From NCBI GenBank assembly GCA_022448005.1, contig JAKUTK010000033.1, positions 5,141 through 54,378 on the forward strand: 49,238 bases of DNA, given 5' to 3'. Position 1 is the first letter of the stretch; the number at the start of each line of letters is the position of its first letter. The DNA is from Pseudomonas sp. (lineage in GTDB: Bacteria > Pseudomonadota > Gammaproteobacteria > Pseudomonadales > Pseudomonadaceae). Under the pieces are notes generated by a model, which saw nothing but the letters and a program-made list of their open reading frames with translations, was not told the DNA's origin and ran no database searches. This document shows, piece by piece, positions 1 to 9,854 of this stretch. The position numbers and the translations under genes are program-made.

Positions 1-34
1 CAACCGTGGTGCGGGGGGCCGGAGGTTGTAAGGC

Positions 35-538
35 ATGTTCGTCCGAGACAGCCTGACCGGCCTTTACAACCATACGCACAGTTTGCAACTGCTCGAAGAT
101 GCCAGCTCTCGTGCGCGCCGCGACGGGCAACCGTTATGTTTCGCGATGATCGACATCGACCATTTCAAGAAGGTTAATGACACCTACGGCCACCCAATGG
201 GGGACCGGGTGATCAAGAGCCTCGCCCTGTTTCTCAAACAACGGCTGCGCAAAACCGATCATATCGGCCGATATGGTGGTGAGGAATTTGCAGTAGTCAT
301 GCCCGACACCACCGCCCAGAACGCCGCGAAGGTGTTGGACGAAATACGCGAACGCTTCTCCGAAATCCGCTACCCGGCACATCCAGTCGACCTGGCCTGC
401 ACCTTTAGCTGCGGCATTGCCGAACTCACCCCGAGCGCGGACATCAAATCATTGACGCAGCAGGCAGACGAAGCGCTATACAACGCCAAGCATGCTGGAC
501 GAAACCGAGTGGACAAGTTCCGGCCGTCACAGAAATGA
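35..538 (+). CDS. GGDEF diguanylate cyclase domain protein, 5' end short or truncated
   Basis: A 167-residue protein that is almost only a GGDEF domain, which would make cyclic di-GMP from two GTP. The domain opens at residue 5 with RDSLTGLYN, the usual first motif of the fold, and the active-site signature is GGEEF at residues 81-85. An RxxD inhibitory site (R72, D75) lies exactly five residues before it, so product inhibition is expected. An in-frame TAA at 29-31 blocks any extension, and a GGAGG lies 9 bases before the ATG. Most proteins of this type carry a sensory or receiver domain in front; here there is none in frame. Either it is a genuine single-domain cyclase or the remnant of a longer gene broken just upstream. 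It lies 47 bases before a chemotaxis receptor on the same strand and may be co-transcribed with it. Confidence 0.85.
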   Translation: MFVRDSLTGLYNHTHSLQLLEDASSRARRDGQPLCFAMIDIDHFKKVNDTYGHPMGDRVIKSLALFLKQRLRKTDHIGRYGGEEFAVVMPDTTAQNAAKVLDEIRERFSEIRYPAHPVDLACTFSCGIAELTPSADIKSLTQQADEALYNAKHAGRNRVDKFRPSQK

Positions 539-585
539 CATCAAACAGCCATATCTTCTAGCCTCCAGAATCCCCGGAGGCCAGG

Positions 586-2550
586 ATGCGCCTGAAGTCG
601 CTTACCACGCTGAACACCTTGCTGCTCGTCGCCATTTGCTTTGCCCTGGGCGCAACGCTTTGGTGGTCGGAGCGTGCCCTGGAGCGTCCGTACCAGCTGA
701 TGGGTCAGTACCTGAGCCTTTCCCAGCGTTTTCAGCATCAGGTCGCCGACAATATCCAGACCTACCTGAGCAGTGGCGACGCCCTACGACACAAGGCCGC
801 CTTGACCGAACTCGAGGGGCTTGCAGCAGACGTGAGCGCCCTGCCCGGCCCGTTCGCCAATCGTCTGCAGCCGAGCCTGGAACACCTCCACCAGTTCGCC
901 GCTACTGAGCTGCTCGCCGCAGGCAAGCTGGCCGGCGATCCTCAAGGCCTGCTACTGCAGGCCGAGCGTGAGATAGCAGGCGTACTGGAGCAGCTGCATC
1001 GCTATGCCGCGCAAGGTCAGCATGAAGCCGTCACTCTTTATCAACGGCCACTGTTCGAAGCAAGTCGACACCTGCTTCGCCTCAGCCACGCAAGAGCCAA
1101 GCTGACGGCCAGCGGCAACGACGAGTTGGCGACCGAGGTAGAGCAAGCGCTGCAAGCAATAACGAAGGAAGCGCAAACGCTCGAAGCCCTGCCCCTGCTC
1201 GGCGTTGCGAGTGAGCAAAAATCCGGCGCAAGCACCTTCGCGGCGCTATTGGACCTCGACGAGCAAGCCCCAGCGCAGACAGCTGAAGACCAAGGCATCG
1301 CCTTCAAGCGCGACCTCTCCAGCCTCTTGAAGCGATATCAGGGAGAACTTCAACGCACACGCGGACTGATCGAGCAACGCCTGAAACTGATGGACAGCAC
1401 CGAGCAGAGAGTCGCATCCCTACAAATGGCACTCGACGACCTGGAGCCAGAGATCCGCGCAGAACATGGCCGTATCCAAGCAGAAGTACGGCTGATTCAG
1501 GGCACCATCATCGCGTTGATTCTATTGGTTGCACTTGCCATTGATCGTTTGCAGCGCCAGCTTACACGCTCGCTTGGACAATTGGCTCCGGCGCTCTCCG
1601 CTTGGGCAGGCGGCGATTTCGAAAAACCTATCGATATCCGCTCCAAAACGCCTGAGTTGGCGGAAATCGGTACGTCGCTCAACCAGCTACGCAGCTACCT
1701 GCTCACGCTTGTCGGCACGCTGCGCCAACACGCACAAGAAGTGACCGGCAACAGTCGGAGCCTCGCGGAAATGAGCAATGATCTGCACCAAGGTGCCAGC
1801 CGCCAGAGCAGCGACACCGCGCAGATCCGGGACGCGCTGGGTGAACTGGAAGCCACCATCCAGGATGTCGCTACCAGCGCAGACCAGACGGCCGAGGCCG
1901 GCCGCGCTGCAGGCCACGCCGTAACCCAGGGACAGCAGGTCATCGGTAGAAGCCTGACCGGACTGCACGGTCTGGTTAGCGAAGTGCAAAGCAACGCCTT
2001 GGCCATCGAACGCCTAGCCGACGAAACCGGAACGATTGGCAAGGTACTGACCGTCATTCGCTCGATCGCAGAACAGACCAACCTGCTTGCTCTGAATGCA
2101 GCGATCGAGGCCGCAAGAGCTGGGGAACAGGGCCGAGGGTTTGCCGTCGTAGCTGACGAGGTACGTACCCTGGCGCAACGCACCAGTGGTGCCACTGAGG
2201 AAATCCAGTTGCTGATCGGGAGCTTGCAGACCGCTGCACATCAATCGGTCCAAGCCATGCGCATCCAGGTCAATCACGCCGAAGAGACAGCCCAGCTGGC
2301 CGAGACGGCGGATTCGGCGCTGAATCAGATTGTGGTCACCATCGGTTCCATTGAGCAAATGGCCGCACAGATCGCGCTAGCGACCGCGCAGCAGAGCGAA
2401 GCGGTCAGCGAAATCCGTGGCCACAGCGAACGTATTCATCAGCTCGGCGATAGCAACCTGACGCATATCAGCCGGGGCCGAGAGCAGAGCGAACAAATGT
2501 TGCAGCTGGCCAGCGAGCTGAACCAGGCGACACTGGCGTTCAAAGGCTGA
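586..2550 (+). CDS. methyl-accepting chemotaxis protein
   Basis: A 654-residue inner-membrane chemoreceptor that would signal to CheA/CheW. The first membrane segment is about residues 8-27, followed by a long, mainly helical periplasmic region (about 30-303), a second membrane segment (about 304-321), a HAMP-like stretch, and the cytoplasmic coiled coil. The highly conserved hairpin tip ([20 protein letters not shown] and the following [12 protein letters not shown]) sits near residues 497-530. GGAGG five bases before the ATG supports the start. The periplasmic region is helical and long, so a helical-bundle ligand domain is plausible, but I cannot name the ligand. No CheR-tethering pentapeptide is seen at the C-terminus, which ends ATLAFKG. 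Confidence 0.92.
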   Translation: MRLKSLTTLNTLLLVAICFALGATLWWSERALERPYQLMGQYLSLSQRFQHQVADNIQTYLSSGDALRHKAALTELEGLAADVSALPGPFANRLQPSLEHLHQFAATELLAAGKLAGDPQGLLLQAEREIAGVLEQLHRYAAQGQHEAVTLYQRPLFEASRHLLRLSHARAKLTASGNDELATEVEQALQAITKEAQTLEALPLLGVASEQKSGASTFAALLDLDEQAPAQTAEDQGIAFKRDLSSLLKRYQGELQRTRGLIEQRLKLMDSTEQRVASLQMALDDLEPEIRAEHGRIQAEVRLIQGTIIALILLVALAIDRLQRQLTRSLGQLAPALSAWAGGDFEKPIDIRSKTPELAEIGTSLNQLRSYLLTLVGTLRQHAQEVTGNSRSLAEMSNDLHQGASRQSSDTAQIRDALGELEATIQDVATSADQTAEAGRAAGHAVTQGQQVIGRSLTGLHGLVSEVQSNALAIERLADETGTIGKVLTVIRSIAEQTNLLALNAAIEAARAGEQGRGFAVVADEVRTLAQRTSGATEEIQLLIGSLQTAAHQSVQAMRIQVNHAEETAQLAETADSALNQIVVTIGSIEQMAAQIALATAQQSEAVSEIRGHSERIHQLGDSNLTHISRGREQSEQMLQLASELNQATLAFKG

Positions 2551-2570
2551 ACGCCGTCGTATAGAAACTA

Positions 2571-2591
2571 TGGCGCCTCAGATGGGCGCCA
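2571..2591. terminator. hairpin between convergent genes, possible bidirectional terminator
   Basis: A perfect 7-bp stem (TGGCGCC / GGCGCCA) with a 7-base loop fills the 49-base gap between the convergent stops of the chemoreceptor gene and ygiQ. Its position suggests transcription termination in both directions. There is no U-tract on either side, so it would be a weak intrinsic terminator at best. Confidence 0.4.
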
Positions 2592-2599
2592 GTTATGGC

Positions 2600-4885
2600 T
2601 CAACGAGGGACAGCGGGACGCTGGGAAGGCTTACGCCCTTTTGCGCTAGGCTTGCCGCCACCGGCTGCAGCCTTACGCCGCGCTTCGGCTGCCGCCTTGG
2701 CCTCTTCACGCTTGTCCCATGCATTGCCATCGTGGCTGCGCGGAGGCAAACCGTTGTGCTGGGTGAGAATCTTGCCGCCCTGTCCGGCCTTTTTGCTGCC
2801 GACCGGGGTCGAATTCTTGCGACGGGCGCTCTGATAGCCTTCGGTCGCAGGCTGGTGCGCCGGGATCAGCTGATTTTTGCCATTGCCGATCAGATCGGCG
2901 CGGCCCATCCGCTGCAAGGCTTCGCGCAGCATCGGCCACCCCTTGGGGTCGTGATAGCGCAGAAAGGCCTTGTGAAGACGACGCTGTTCCTCACTTTTAA
3001 CGATGGGCACGCCTTCGCTCTTATAGGTGACCTTGCGCAGCGGGTTCTTGCCGCTGTGGTACATCGCCGTGGCGCTCGCCATGGGTGACGGATAGAAAGC
3101 CTGAACCTGATCGGCGCGAAAACCATTGGCTTTCAGCCACAGCGCGAGGTTCATCATGTCCTCGTCAGTGGTGCCAGGGTGCGCCGCGATGAAGTACGGA
3201 ATCAGGTACTGCTCCTTGCCCGCCTCCTTCGAATACTTGTCGAACATCCGCTTGAACTTGTCATAGCTGCCGATACCCGGCTTCATCATCTTGTCCAGCG
3301 GACCGCGCTCGGTATGCTCAGGCGCGATTTTCAGATAGCCGCCGACGTGGTGGGTGACCAGCTCTTTCACGTATTCCGGCGATTCGACAGCCAGGTCGTA
3401 ACGCAGCCCGGATGCGATCAGGATTTTCTTCACACCAGGCAACGCACGCGCTTTGCGGTACAGCTCGATCAAGGAGCTGTGGTCGGTATTGAGATTCTCG
3501 CAGATGCCCGGATAGACGCAGGATGGCTTGCGGCAATGCTGCTCGATCTCAGGGCTCTTGCAGGCGATGCGGTACATATTGGCGGTCGGCCCACCAAGGT
3601 CCGACACCACACCGGTAAAGCCCGGCAGCTTCTTCATCTCTTCGATCTCGTGCAGGATCGACTCGTGCGAGCGGTTTTGGATGATCCGGCCTTCGTGCTC
3701 AGTGATGGAACAGAAGGTACAGCCACCGAAGCAACCACGCATGATGTTGACCGAGAAGCGAATCATGTCGTAAGCAGGGATCTTCTCGCCGCCATAGGCG
3801 GGATGCGGCACGCGCGCATACGGCGAGGCGAATACGTAGTCCATCTCTTCGGTAGTCAAGGGGATCGGCGGCGGGTTCAGCCAGATGTCATGATCGCCGT
3901 GACGCTGCACCAGAGCGCGAGCGTTACCTGGATTGGTCTCCAAATGCAGCACGCGATTGGCGTGGGCATATAGCGCAGGGTCGTTACGAACCTTCTCGAA
4001 CGACGGCAGGCGGATCACGGTCCGGTCACGTTCGATTTTCGGACTGGGCAGAAGCTGGACGACCTTCGCCTCGTTCGGATCCTCGACTGGCCCCTTCTCC
4101 TGCTCGATGGCGCAGGCCTGCAAATCTTGCGTATTCACATAGGGGTTGATGATCTTGTCGACCTTGCCCGGACGATCGATACGGGTTGAGTCGATCTCAT
4201 ACCAGCCCTCAGGCGCGTCACGGCGAACGAATGCAGTACCGCGAACATCGGTGATCTGCTCAACAGCCTCACCGCGCGCAAGGCGTTGCGCCACTTCGAC
4301 GATAGCCCGCTCGGCGTTGCCATACAGCAGGATGTCTGCCGTGGCGTCCATCAGGATCGAGCGGCGCACCTTGTCCTGCCAGTAGTCATAGTGGGCGATG
4401 CGGCGCAACGATGCCTCGATACCGCCGAGCACGACCGGCGTGTCGGTGTAGGCTTCCTTGCAACGCTGGCTATAGACCAGACTTGCCCGGTCCGGGCGTT
4501 TACCGGCCAGCCCCCCTGCGGTATAGGCGTCATCCGAACGGACCTTGCGATCGGCCGTGTAGCGATTGATCATCGAATCCATGTTGCCTGCGGCAATACC
4601 GAAAAATAGATTCGGCTGGCCGAGCTTCATGAAGTCGTCTTTGTTCTGCCAGTTCGGCTGACTGATGATGCCCACACGAAAGCCCTGGGCTTCCAGCAAG
4701 CGCCCAATGATCGCCATGCCGAACGATGGGTGGTCAACATAGGCATCCCCGGTCACGATGATGACATCACACGAATCCCAGCCGAGCTGATCCATCTCCT
4801 CCCTGCTCATCGGCAGGAATGGCGCCGGACCGAAACACTCGGCCCAGTACTTGGGATAGTCAAAAAGGGGCTTGGCTGCGTGCAT
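2600..4885 (-). CDS. ygiQ: YgiQ family radical SAM protein
   Basis: A 761-residue member of the YgiQ (UPF0313) family of radical S-adenosylmethionine proteins, whose substrate is not established. The N-terminal part (about 35-110, with [16 protein letters not shown]) resembles a cobalamin-binding-like Rossmann region. The radical SAM 4Fe-4S motif CxxxCxxC is C385, C389, C392 in [10 protein letters not shown]. The C-terminal tail is rich in Lys, Ala and Arg. I chose the ATG at 4885 ([19 protein letters not shown]), where family similarity begins, over an upstream in-frame codon at 4954; no strong Shine-Dalgarno is seen at either. The length matches the family. It lies downstream of alr on the same strand, with a hairpin between them. 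Confidence 0.93.
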   Translation of the reverse strand: MHAAKPLFDYPKYWAECFGPAPFLPMSREEMDQLGWDSCDVIIVTGDAYVDHPSFGMAIIGRLLEAQGFRVGIISQPNWQNKDDFMKLGQPNLFFGIAAGNMDSMINRYTADRKVRSDDAYTAGGLAGKRPDRASLVYSQRCKEAYTDTPVVLGGIEASLRRIAHYDYWQDKVRRSILMDATADILLYGNAERAIVEVAQRLARGEAVEQITDVRGTAFVRRDAPEGWYEIDSTRIDRPGKVDKIINPYVNTQDLQACAIEQEKGPVEDPNEAKVVQLLPSPKIERDRTVIRLPSFEKVRNDPALYAHANRVLHLETNPGNARALVQRHGDHDIWLNPPPIPLTTEEMDYVFASPYARVPHPAYGGEKIPAYDMIRFSVNIMRGCFGGCTFCSITEHEGRIIQNRSHESILHEIEEMKKLPGFTGVVSDLGGPTANMYRIACKSPEIEQHCRKPSCVYPGICENLNTDHSSLIELYRKARALPGVKKILIASGLRYDLAVESPEYVKELVTHHVGGYLKIAPEHTERGPLDKMMKPGIGSYDKFKRMFDKYSKEAGKEQYLIPYFIAAHPGTTDEDMMNLALWLKANGFRADQVQAFYPSPMASATAMYHSGKNPLRKVTYKSEGVPIVKSEEQRRLHKAFLRYHDPKGWPMLREALQRMGRADLIGNGKNQLIPAHQPATEGYQSARRKNSTPVGSKKAGQGGKILTQHNGLPPRSHDGNAWDKREEAKAAAEARRKAAAGGGKPSAKGRKPSQRPAVPR

Positions 4886-4945
4886 GGCTAGAAACCGGGG
4901 CAACGAAAACGGGCGCGGAATATAGCACAAAAAATGACCAGGAAG

Positions 4946-4968
4946 GCCGACCACGTTGGTCGGCTTTT
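4946..4968. terminator. hairpin between alr and ygiQ
   Basis: An 8-bp stem (GCCGACCA / TGGTCGGC) with a 3-base loop, followed by TTTT on the plus strand. On the minus strand, where alr is read, the downstream tract is CTTCCT with a T-run only about 12 bases further on. It may partly terminate alr transcription before ygiQ, but the better U-tract faces the other direction. Confidence 0.45.
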
Positions 4969-4995
4969 ACTATCGCCGCGCAGGCGAAACGGCGT

Positions 4996-6075
4996 TCAAG
5001 AGTTGATATAACGCCGTGGTACACGCTGGGTAACCTTGGTCAGCAGCTCGTAGCCAATGGTGCCGCAGGCCTGCGCCAGTTCGTCGATTGGAATCTCGTT
5101 GCCCCACAGCTCCACTGCATCCCCGAGCACCGCTTGCGGCAGATCGGTGATATCAACAGCGAGCATGTCCATTGAGACCCGGCCAGCCAACGGAACTCGC
5201 CGGCCACTGATCGCCACGCAAGTGCCGGCCGGCACCGTACGTGGATACCCATCGGCATAACCGCAGCTCACCGTGGCGATACGCGAGGGCCTCCGGGCGA
5301 CCCAACTGGCGCCGTAGCCGACACTGTCGCCCACAGGAACCTCGCGGATCGCGATGATCGAGGCTGTCAGCGTCATCACCGGCTTCAGCCCCAGGGTTTC
5401 AGCGCTCAGTTCGGCGAAAGGCGTAGCACCGTAGAGCATGATCCCGGGGCGCAGCCAATCCATGTGCGCAGCAGACATCGTCAGCACAGCGGCGGAATTG
5501 GCGAATGAGCGGTTGTCAAATGCGAGATACAGAAGACTGCTGAACTGCTCCAGCTGCGCTTCGTTGAGCGGATGCCCCCGCTCATCGGCACAGGCAAAAT
5601 GACTCATCAAGTTCAGTTCGGCAACCTGCGGCGCGCCTTGCAGACGAGCATGGCCGTGGCGCAACGCATCGGTGCTGAAGCCCAAGCGGTGCATGCCGGA
5701 GTCGAGCTTCAGCCACAGATTCAAGGGCCGCTCGATAACTGCAGCTAGCAGCGCCTCAAGTTGAGCCTCGCCTTGAACTGCAACGTCCAACCCAAGCTCG
5801 GCCGCGGCGACATACTCGCTCGGCTCGAAGCAGCCTTCGAGCAGTAACAGCCGTGCGTTCGCGTCGACCAACCGAACCTGCTCCGCTTCCTCCAGAGACG
5901 CCACCGCAAATCCGTCAGCCATGTCGCGCAAGCACTCGACCGCAGCTGCTGCACCGTGGCCATAGGCATTTGCCTTGACCACGGCAAAAGCTTTGCGCCC
6001 TGGAGCGCACTGTTTGGCTAGCTGATAGTTGTGACGAAGCGCGGCAAGATCGACCGTAGCAACCAGGGGACGCAT
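4996..6075 (-). CDS. alr: alanine racemase
   Basis: A 359-residue PLP-dependent alanine racemase, interconverting L- and D-alanine for peptidoglycan. The PLP lysine is K34 in AVVKANAYGHG, and the second catalytic base is a tyrosine near 254 in DSVGYGASW. Length and fold (N-terminal TIM barrel, C-terminal beta domain) match the family. AAGGA lies about 8 bases before the ATG. It is downstream of dnaB with a 77-base gap, the order dnaB-alr being the common Pseudomonas arrangement. This fits the biosynthetic Alr; the sequence alone does not exclude the catabolic DadX paralog, but the neighbours favour Alr. Confidence 0.95.
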   Translation of the reverse strand: MRPLVATVDLAALRHNYQLAKQCAPGRKAFAVVKANAYGHGAAAAVECLRDMADGFAVASLEEAEQVRLVDANARLLLLEGCFEPSEYVAAAELGLDVAVQGEAQLEALLAAVIERPLNLWLKLDSGMHRLGFSTDALRHGHARLQGAPQVAELNLMSHFACADERGHPLNEAQLEQFSSLLYLAFDNRSFANSAAVLTMSAAHMDWLRPGIMLYGATPFAELSAETLGLKPVMTLTASIIAIREVPVGDSVGYGASWVARRPSRIATVSCGYADGYPRTVPAGTCVAISGRRVPLAGRVSMDMLAVDITDLPQAVLGDAVELWGNEIPIDELAQACGTIGYELLTKVTQRVPRRYINS

Positions 6076-6152
6076 GGAAAGTCCTTCAGGACAGGAGTGA
6101 GCCGTTATTGTCCGGCGCTTTCTGTCAGGCCCGCAAGCAGCTGGGCGTCAGG

Positions 6153-7547
6153 TTACTCATCGTCAAACTGATAACTGCCCGGCGCCAGGTTCTCGAAGCG
6201 AGAATACTTACCGAGGAACGCCAGACGGGTGGTCCCGATTGGACCATTACGCTGCTTACCAATAATGATTTCGGCGACGCCCTTGTATTCCGTTTCGGGG
6301 TGATACACCTCGTCCCGGTAGACGAACATGATGATGTCGGCGTCCTGCTCGATGGCTCCAGACTCACGGAGGTCCGAGTTGATCGGGCGCTTGTTAGGTC
6401 GCTGTTCAAGCGAGCGGTTGAGCTGGGACAGCGCGATCACCGGGCAATTGAATTCCTTGGCCAGGCCCTTCAGCGAGCGGGAGATCTCGGAAATTTCATT
6501 GGTTCGGTTGTCGCCACTGGAGCCAGGAATCTGCATCAACTGCAGGTAGTCGACCATGATCATGCCGATTTCGCCATGTTCGCGAGCCAGACGTCGCGTA
6601 CGCGCGCGCATTTCCGAAGGCGAAATACCGGCAGTATCGTCGATGAACAATTTGCGGTCGTTGAGCAGGTTGACCGCCGAGGTCAGCCGCGGCCAATCGT
6701 CGTCGCTGAGCTTACCCGTCCGCACCTTGGTCTGATCGATTCGGCCCAGGGAAGCCAGCATACGAATCACGATAGAGTCGGCGGGCATTTCCAGCGAGAA
6801 GACCAGGATGGCCTTATCGGAGCGCAAGGCCGCGTTTTCCACCAGGTTCATCGCGAAGGTGGTCTTGCCCATGGAAGGACGGCCGGCAACGATGATCAGG
6901 TCCGCGGGCTGCAGGCCGCTGGTCGCCTCATCCAGATCGGTAAAGCCAGTCGACAGCCCGGTAATGTCCTCGCCCGCATTGAACAGCGAGTCGATCCGGT
7001 CTATCGCCTTGACCAGAATGTCATTGATCCCGATCGGCCCACCGGTATTGGGGCGCGCTTCGGCGATCTGGAAGATCATCCGCTCCGCTTCGTCGAGGAT
7101 CTCGTCGCCCGTGCGCCCCTGCGGCGCATAAGCGCTGTCGGCAATGTCGTTGCTGATGCCGATCAGTTGGCGCAACGTTGCACGCTCACGAATGATCTGC
7201 GCGTAGGCTTTGATGTTTGCCACGGACGGGGTGTTCTTAGCGAGCTCACCCAGATACGCCAGCCCACCGACCTGCGGCAGATGCCCTTCTTTATCCAGCT
7301 GTTCGGAGAGCGTCACGACGTCGAAGGGAGAGTTTCGCTCGGCAAGCGTGAAAATAGCGCGGAAGATCAGTCGGTGGTCATGGCGGTAAAAATCACCGTC
7401 CGACACCTGATCCAACACGCGCTCCCACGCATTATTGTCCAGCATCAAGCCGCCCAGCACGGCCTGCTCGGCCTCGATGGAATGTGGCGGCACTTTGAGC
7501 GCTGCGGTTTCCAGGTCGTACTGCTGGGGCACACTGATGTCGTTCAT
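6153..7547 (-). CDS. dnaB: replicative DNA helicase
   Basis: The hexameric 5'-3' replicative helicase that unwinds the fork and recruits primase. The 464-residue product has the N-terminal helicase/primase-binding domain (about 15-120), a linker, and a RecA-like ATPase core with Walker A GRPSMGKTT (222-230), Walker B near IIMVDYLQLM, and the DnaB-type motif RSLKGLAKEFNCPVIALSQL (exactly 20 residues). I chose the ATG at 7547 (MNDISVPQQYD) over an in-frame codon 48 bases upstream because it gives the usual family length. It lies downstream of rplI but is separated from it by an intrinsic terminator, so it should have its own promoter or depend on read-through. Confidence 0.96.
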   Translation of the reverse strand: MNDISVPQQYDLETAALKVPPHSIEAEQAVLGGLMLDNNAWERVLDQVSDGDFYRHDHRLIFRAIFTLAERNSPFDVVTLSEQLDKEGHLPQVGGLAYLGELAKNTPSVANIKAYAQIIRERATLRQLIGISNDIADSAYAPQGRTGDEILDEAERMIFQIAEARPNTGGPIGINDILVKAIDRIDSLFNAGEDITGLSTGFTDLDEATSGLQPADLIIVAGRPSMGKTTFAMNLVENAALRSDKAILVFSLEMPADSIVIRMLASLGRIDQTKVRTGKLSDDDWPRLTSAVNLLNDRKLFIDDTAGISPSEMRARTRRLAREHGEIGMIMVDYLQLMQIPGSSGDNRTNEISEISRSLKGLAKEFNCPVIALSQLNRSLEQRPNKRPINSDLRESGAIEQDADIIMFVYRDEVYHPETEYKGVAEIIIGKQRNGPIGTTRLAFLGKYSRFENLAPGSYQFDDE

Positions 7548-7572
7548 GGCACTCGGAATTCTTTGGCATTCA

Positions 7573-7613
7573 GAAAAACAAAGGGCACGTTCCACTCGCG
7601 TGGAAACGTGCCC
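7573..7613 (-). terminator. intrinsic terminator after rplI
   Basis: A long GC-rich stem (GGGCACG ... CGTGCCC, extended by CCAC/GTGG with one bulge) around a 4-base loop at 7583-7613. In the minus-strand direction it is followed directly by TTTGTTTTTC. It is well formed and lies between the rplI stop and the dnaB start, ending the ribosomal-protein operon. Confidence 0.85.
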
Positions 7614-7657
7614 GATGGTAACCGTCAGGCACCCGAGGTGCCAGACGATAGCCGCTG

Positions 7658-8104
7658 TTAGCCAGCGATGACGATCAGCTTGACGGTCGCTTCGACGTCG
7701 GTGTGCAGGTGCACAGCTACGTCGTACTCACCAACCTGGCGGATGGTGCCGTTCGGCAGACGGACTTCGCTCTTCGCCACTTCAACGCCGGAGGCGGTCA
7801 GTGCGTCGGCGATGTCGTGAGTGCCGATGGAGCCGAACAGCTTGCCCTCATCGCCCGCTGTAGCGGTGATGGTGACTTCCAGCTCGGCCAGCTGAGCGGC
7901 GCGAGTTTCGGCAGAAGCCTTACGCTCGGCAGCAGCTTTTTCCAGATCAGCACGACGAGCTTCAAACTCGGCGATGTTGGCCGCAGTTGCAGCAGTAGCC
8001 TTGCGCTGCGGCAGCAGATAGTTGCGGCCGTAACCAGACTTGACGTTTACCTTGTCGCCCAGGTTGCCCAGGTTTGCGACTTTTTCCAGCAGGATGACTT
8101 CCAT
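7658..8104 (-). CDS. rplI: 50S ribosomal protein L9
   Basis: The 148-residue large-subunit protein L9, which binds 23S rRNA at the base of the L1 stalk. The N-terminal globular domain starts [20 protein letters not shown] with the conserved GYGRNYLLP motif near residues 24-32, followed by the long connecting helix and the C-terminal domain. An AGAGGT Shine-Dalgarno precedes the ATG. It is the last gene of the rpsF-rpsR-DUF2232-rplI operon, 20 bases after the membrane-protein stop codon, and is followed by a strong terminator. Confidence 0.97.
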   Translation of the reverse strand: MEVILLEKVANLGNLGDKVNVKSGYGRNYLLPQRKATAATAANIAEFEARRADLEKAAAERKASAETRAAQLAELEVTITATAGDEGKLFGSIGTHDIADALTASGVEVAKSEVRLPNGTIRQVGEYDVAVHLHTDVEATVKLIVIAG

Positions 8105-8124
8105 TTGAGTCTTACCTCTTTAAC

Positions 8125-9018
8125 TTAACCTTCACCGTTCGCAGGTCCCGCATCGTCATCACGAGATGCCCGACCGCGAAAATCAAACAAGCTGTCGACA
8201 ATGGCCATAACGGCCAGTAACGGATAAATCAACTGCATGAACAGCACCAGCGTGACGTAAAGCCCCACCAGCCAGAACCGTGACATCCGGTTCTTTGCCA
8301 CCAACCCGTGTATCAGTGCGATACCGGCAAAGACCAGCGGAACACTGCACAACGGCGCCAGCATCGCCACCTGCACACCGAGACTTGGTCCCAGCAGCAT
8401 GCCCATCAACAACACCATCGCAGGCAACGCTGAAAATCGCAGCGACCGAAACTCGAGGCCAAACCCACCCGGGTTGAACAACACGGCCTGCCAGTACCGC
8501 CCGAGCATCAGACTGAGCAGCGTGGTGATCTGCAGTAGCCCTGCCAACAAACCGGTCAGAACCGGAGCCAGCAATGCTCCCAATCGGGCTTGCTCTTCCA
8601 CCGAAAGCTGCTGATAGGCATCCGACAGCATGTCGGGTAGCACTTTCTGCAACTCGGTAGCGAGTGCCGCGATTGGCTCGCCGAAAACCATTCCCAGCGC
8701 CCAGGCGTACAACACCCCGAGCCCTACGCTGCACAACATCACACGAGACCAGGAGCTCTGGTTGCGCAACAGCAGCGCTAACCCGAACGACCCCAGCAGT
8801 ACCAGCAAGGTCCGCGGATCACCGAAGTACCACCAGACCAGAGCGGGCAACAGAGCCCATGCCACTACGCCCAGTGCGTCGTTCAACCCGCGACGCAGCA
8901 ACACCAGACTTCCCGCCGCAGCGGACAGCCAGAACAACATTGGCAGCGCTGCAGAGCCAGCCACCACAACAATTGCCTGCATACGGCCGCGCATGATGAA
9001 CTCAGCCAGGGCGCGCAT
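8125..9018 (-). CDS. DUF2232-type multi-pass membrane protein
   Basis: A 297-residue, very hydrophobic protein with roughly seven or eight predicted membrane segments spread from residue 12 to about 280, and a short charged C-terminus (RGRASRDDDAGPANGEG). I recognise it as the DUF2232 (YybS-like) family protein found between rpsR and rplI in Pseudomonas; its biochemical role is not known. AAAGGAT lies about 8 bases before the ATG at 9018. The spacing to its neighbours (34 bases after rpsR, 20 before rplI) shows it is transcribed with ribosomal proteins. A role in membrane biogenesis or transport is only a guess from topology. Confidence 0.85.
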   Translation of the reverse strand: MRALAEFIMRGRMQAIVVVAGSAALPMLFWLSAAAGSLVLLRRGLNDALGVVAWALLPALVWWYFGDPRTLLVLLGSFGLALLLRNQSSWSRVMLCSVGLGVLYAWALGMVFGEPIAALATELQKVLPDMLSDAYQQLSVEEQARLGALLAPVLTGLLAGLLQITTLLSLMLGRYWQAVLFNPGGFGLEFRSLRFSALPAMVLLMGMLLGPSLGVQVAMLAPLCSVPLVFAGIALIHGLVAKNRMSRFWLVGLYVTLVLFMQLIYPLLAVMAIVDSLFDFRGRASRDDDAGPANGEG

Positions 9019-9052
9019 GCGATCTATCCTTTACGTCTGTCCAACAGTTCGA

Positions 9053-9283
9053 TTAACGGCCGTGGCTGTCGGTGTAGGGCAGCAGGGCCAGGAAGCGGGC
9101 GCGCTTGATAGCGGTAGCCAGCTGGCGCTGATAACGTGCTTTGGTTCCGGTGATACGGCTAGGAACAATCTTGCCGGTTTCGGAAATGTAGGCCTTCAGC
9201 GTGTTGAGATCCTTGTAGTCGATCTCTTTCACGTTTTCTGCAGTGAAACGGCAGAACTTACGACGACGGAAAAAACGTGCCAT
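9053..9283 (-). CDS. rpsR: 30S ribosomal protein S18
   Basis: The 76-residue S18, which pairs with S6 on the platform of the small subunit. The sequence [33 protein letters not shown] and the [18 protein letters not shown] motif are typical. GAGGAG lies 8 bases before the ATG. It follows rpsF by 28 bases, as in most bacteria, so that S6 and S18 are made together. Confidence 0.97.
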   Translation of the reverse strand: MARFFRRRKFCRFTAENVKEIDYKDLNTLKAYISETGKIVPSRITGTKARYQRQLATAIKRARFLALLPYTDSHGR

Positions 9284-9311
9284 GAAATAGGCTCCTCAAT
9301 AGGTCCGTGGA

Positions 9312-9734
9312 TTACTCGTCAGCGTTGTTGTCGCGGCTGTCGCTGTCACTGTCATTTTCATTGGCAGAGTCAGATTCAGGGCGATCACGACGCTCACGGC
9401 GCTCGCTACGGTTTTCCTCAGCCTTCAGCATCTCGGACTGCTCAGTCACGGCTTCGTCGCGACGGATGACCAGGTTACGGATGACGGCGTCGTTGTAGCG
9501 GAAGTTGTCTTCCAGTTCTGCCAGCGCCTTGCCGCTGCACTCAACGTTCAGCATCACGTAGTGAGCCTTGTGAACATTGTTGATGGCATAAGCCAGCTGA
9601 CGACGGCCCCAGTCTTCCAGACGATGGACTTTGCCACCGTCTTCTTCGATCAGCTTGGTGTAACGCTCCACCATGCCGCCAACCTGCTCGCTCTGGTCGG
9701 GGTGGACCAGAAAGATGATTTCGTAATGACGCAT
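9312..9734 (-). CDS. rpsF: 30S ribosomal protein S6
   Basis: The 140-residue S6, partner of S18 in the 30S platform. The ferredoxin-like core ([18 protein letters not shown] through [10 protein letters not shown]) is followed by a long hydrophilic tail of alternating Arg, Glu, Asp, Ser and Asn; such tails are substrates for glutamate addition by RimK in E. coli, although this tail ends NNADE rather than in a run of glutamates. AAGGAG lies 6 bases before the ATG. It is the first gene of its operon, with a promoter candidate and a leader hairpin upstream. Confidence 0.97.
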   Translation of the reverse strand: MRHYEIIFLVHPDQSEQVGGMVERYTKLIEEDGGKVHRLEDWGRRQLAYAINNVHKAHYVMLNVECSGKALAELEDNFRYNDAVIRNLVIRRDEAVTEQSEMLKAEENRSERRERRDRPESDSANENDSDSDSRDNNADE

Positions 9735-9755
9735 TGTTGCTCCTTACGGGTTGCA

Positions 9756-9780
9756 GCCTGCCGCACCACGCGGATCAGGC
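9756..9780 (-). promoter_or_regulatory. rpsF leader hairpin, candidate S6:S18 binding site
   Basis: In the mRNA direction the leader, 22 bases before the rpsF start, folds into an outer 5-bp stem (GCCUG / CAGGC) and an inner 4-bp stem (CCGC / GCGG) separated by an AU bulge on one side, with a GUGGU loop. This resembles the S6:S18 autoregulatory motif described upstream of rpsF in many bacteria, whose hallmark is a CCG next to a bulge. I infer feedback repression of the operon by the S6:S18 pair. The fold was found by eye. Confidence 0.5.
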
Positions 9781-9854
9781 AAGGAGTGAATCAGTTATGT
9801 TGACTTGCCAGCCAGAGAGGCGCGCAAACGCCTGCCATCCGGGCAAGGGGCGCA

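Noticed and set aside
6108..7661. A 517-codon plus-strand frame opposite dnaB
   Set aside because: Antisense shadow of a well-conserved helicase gene; no motif, no convincing start.
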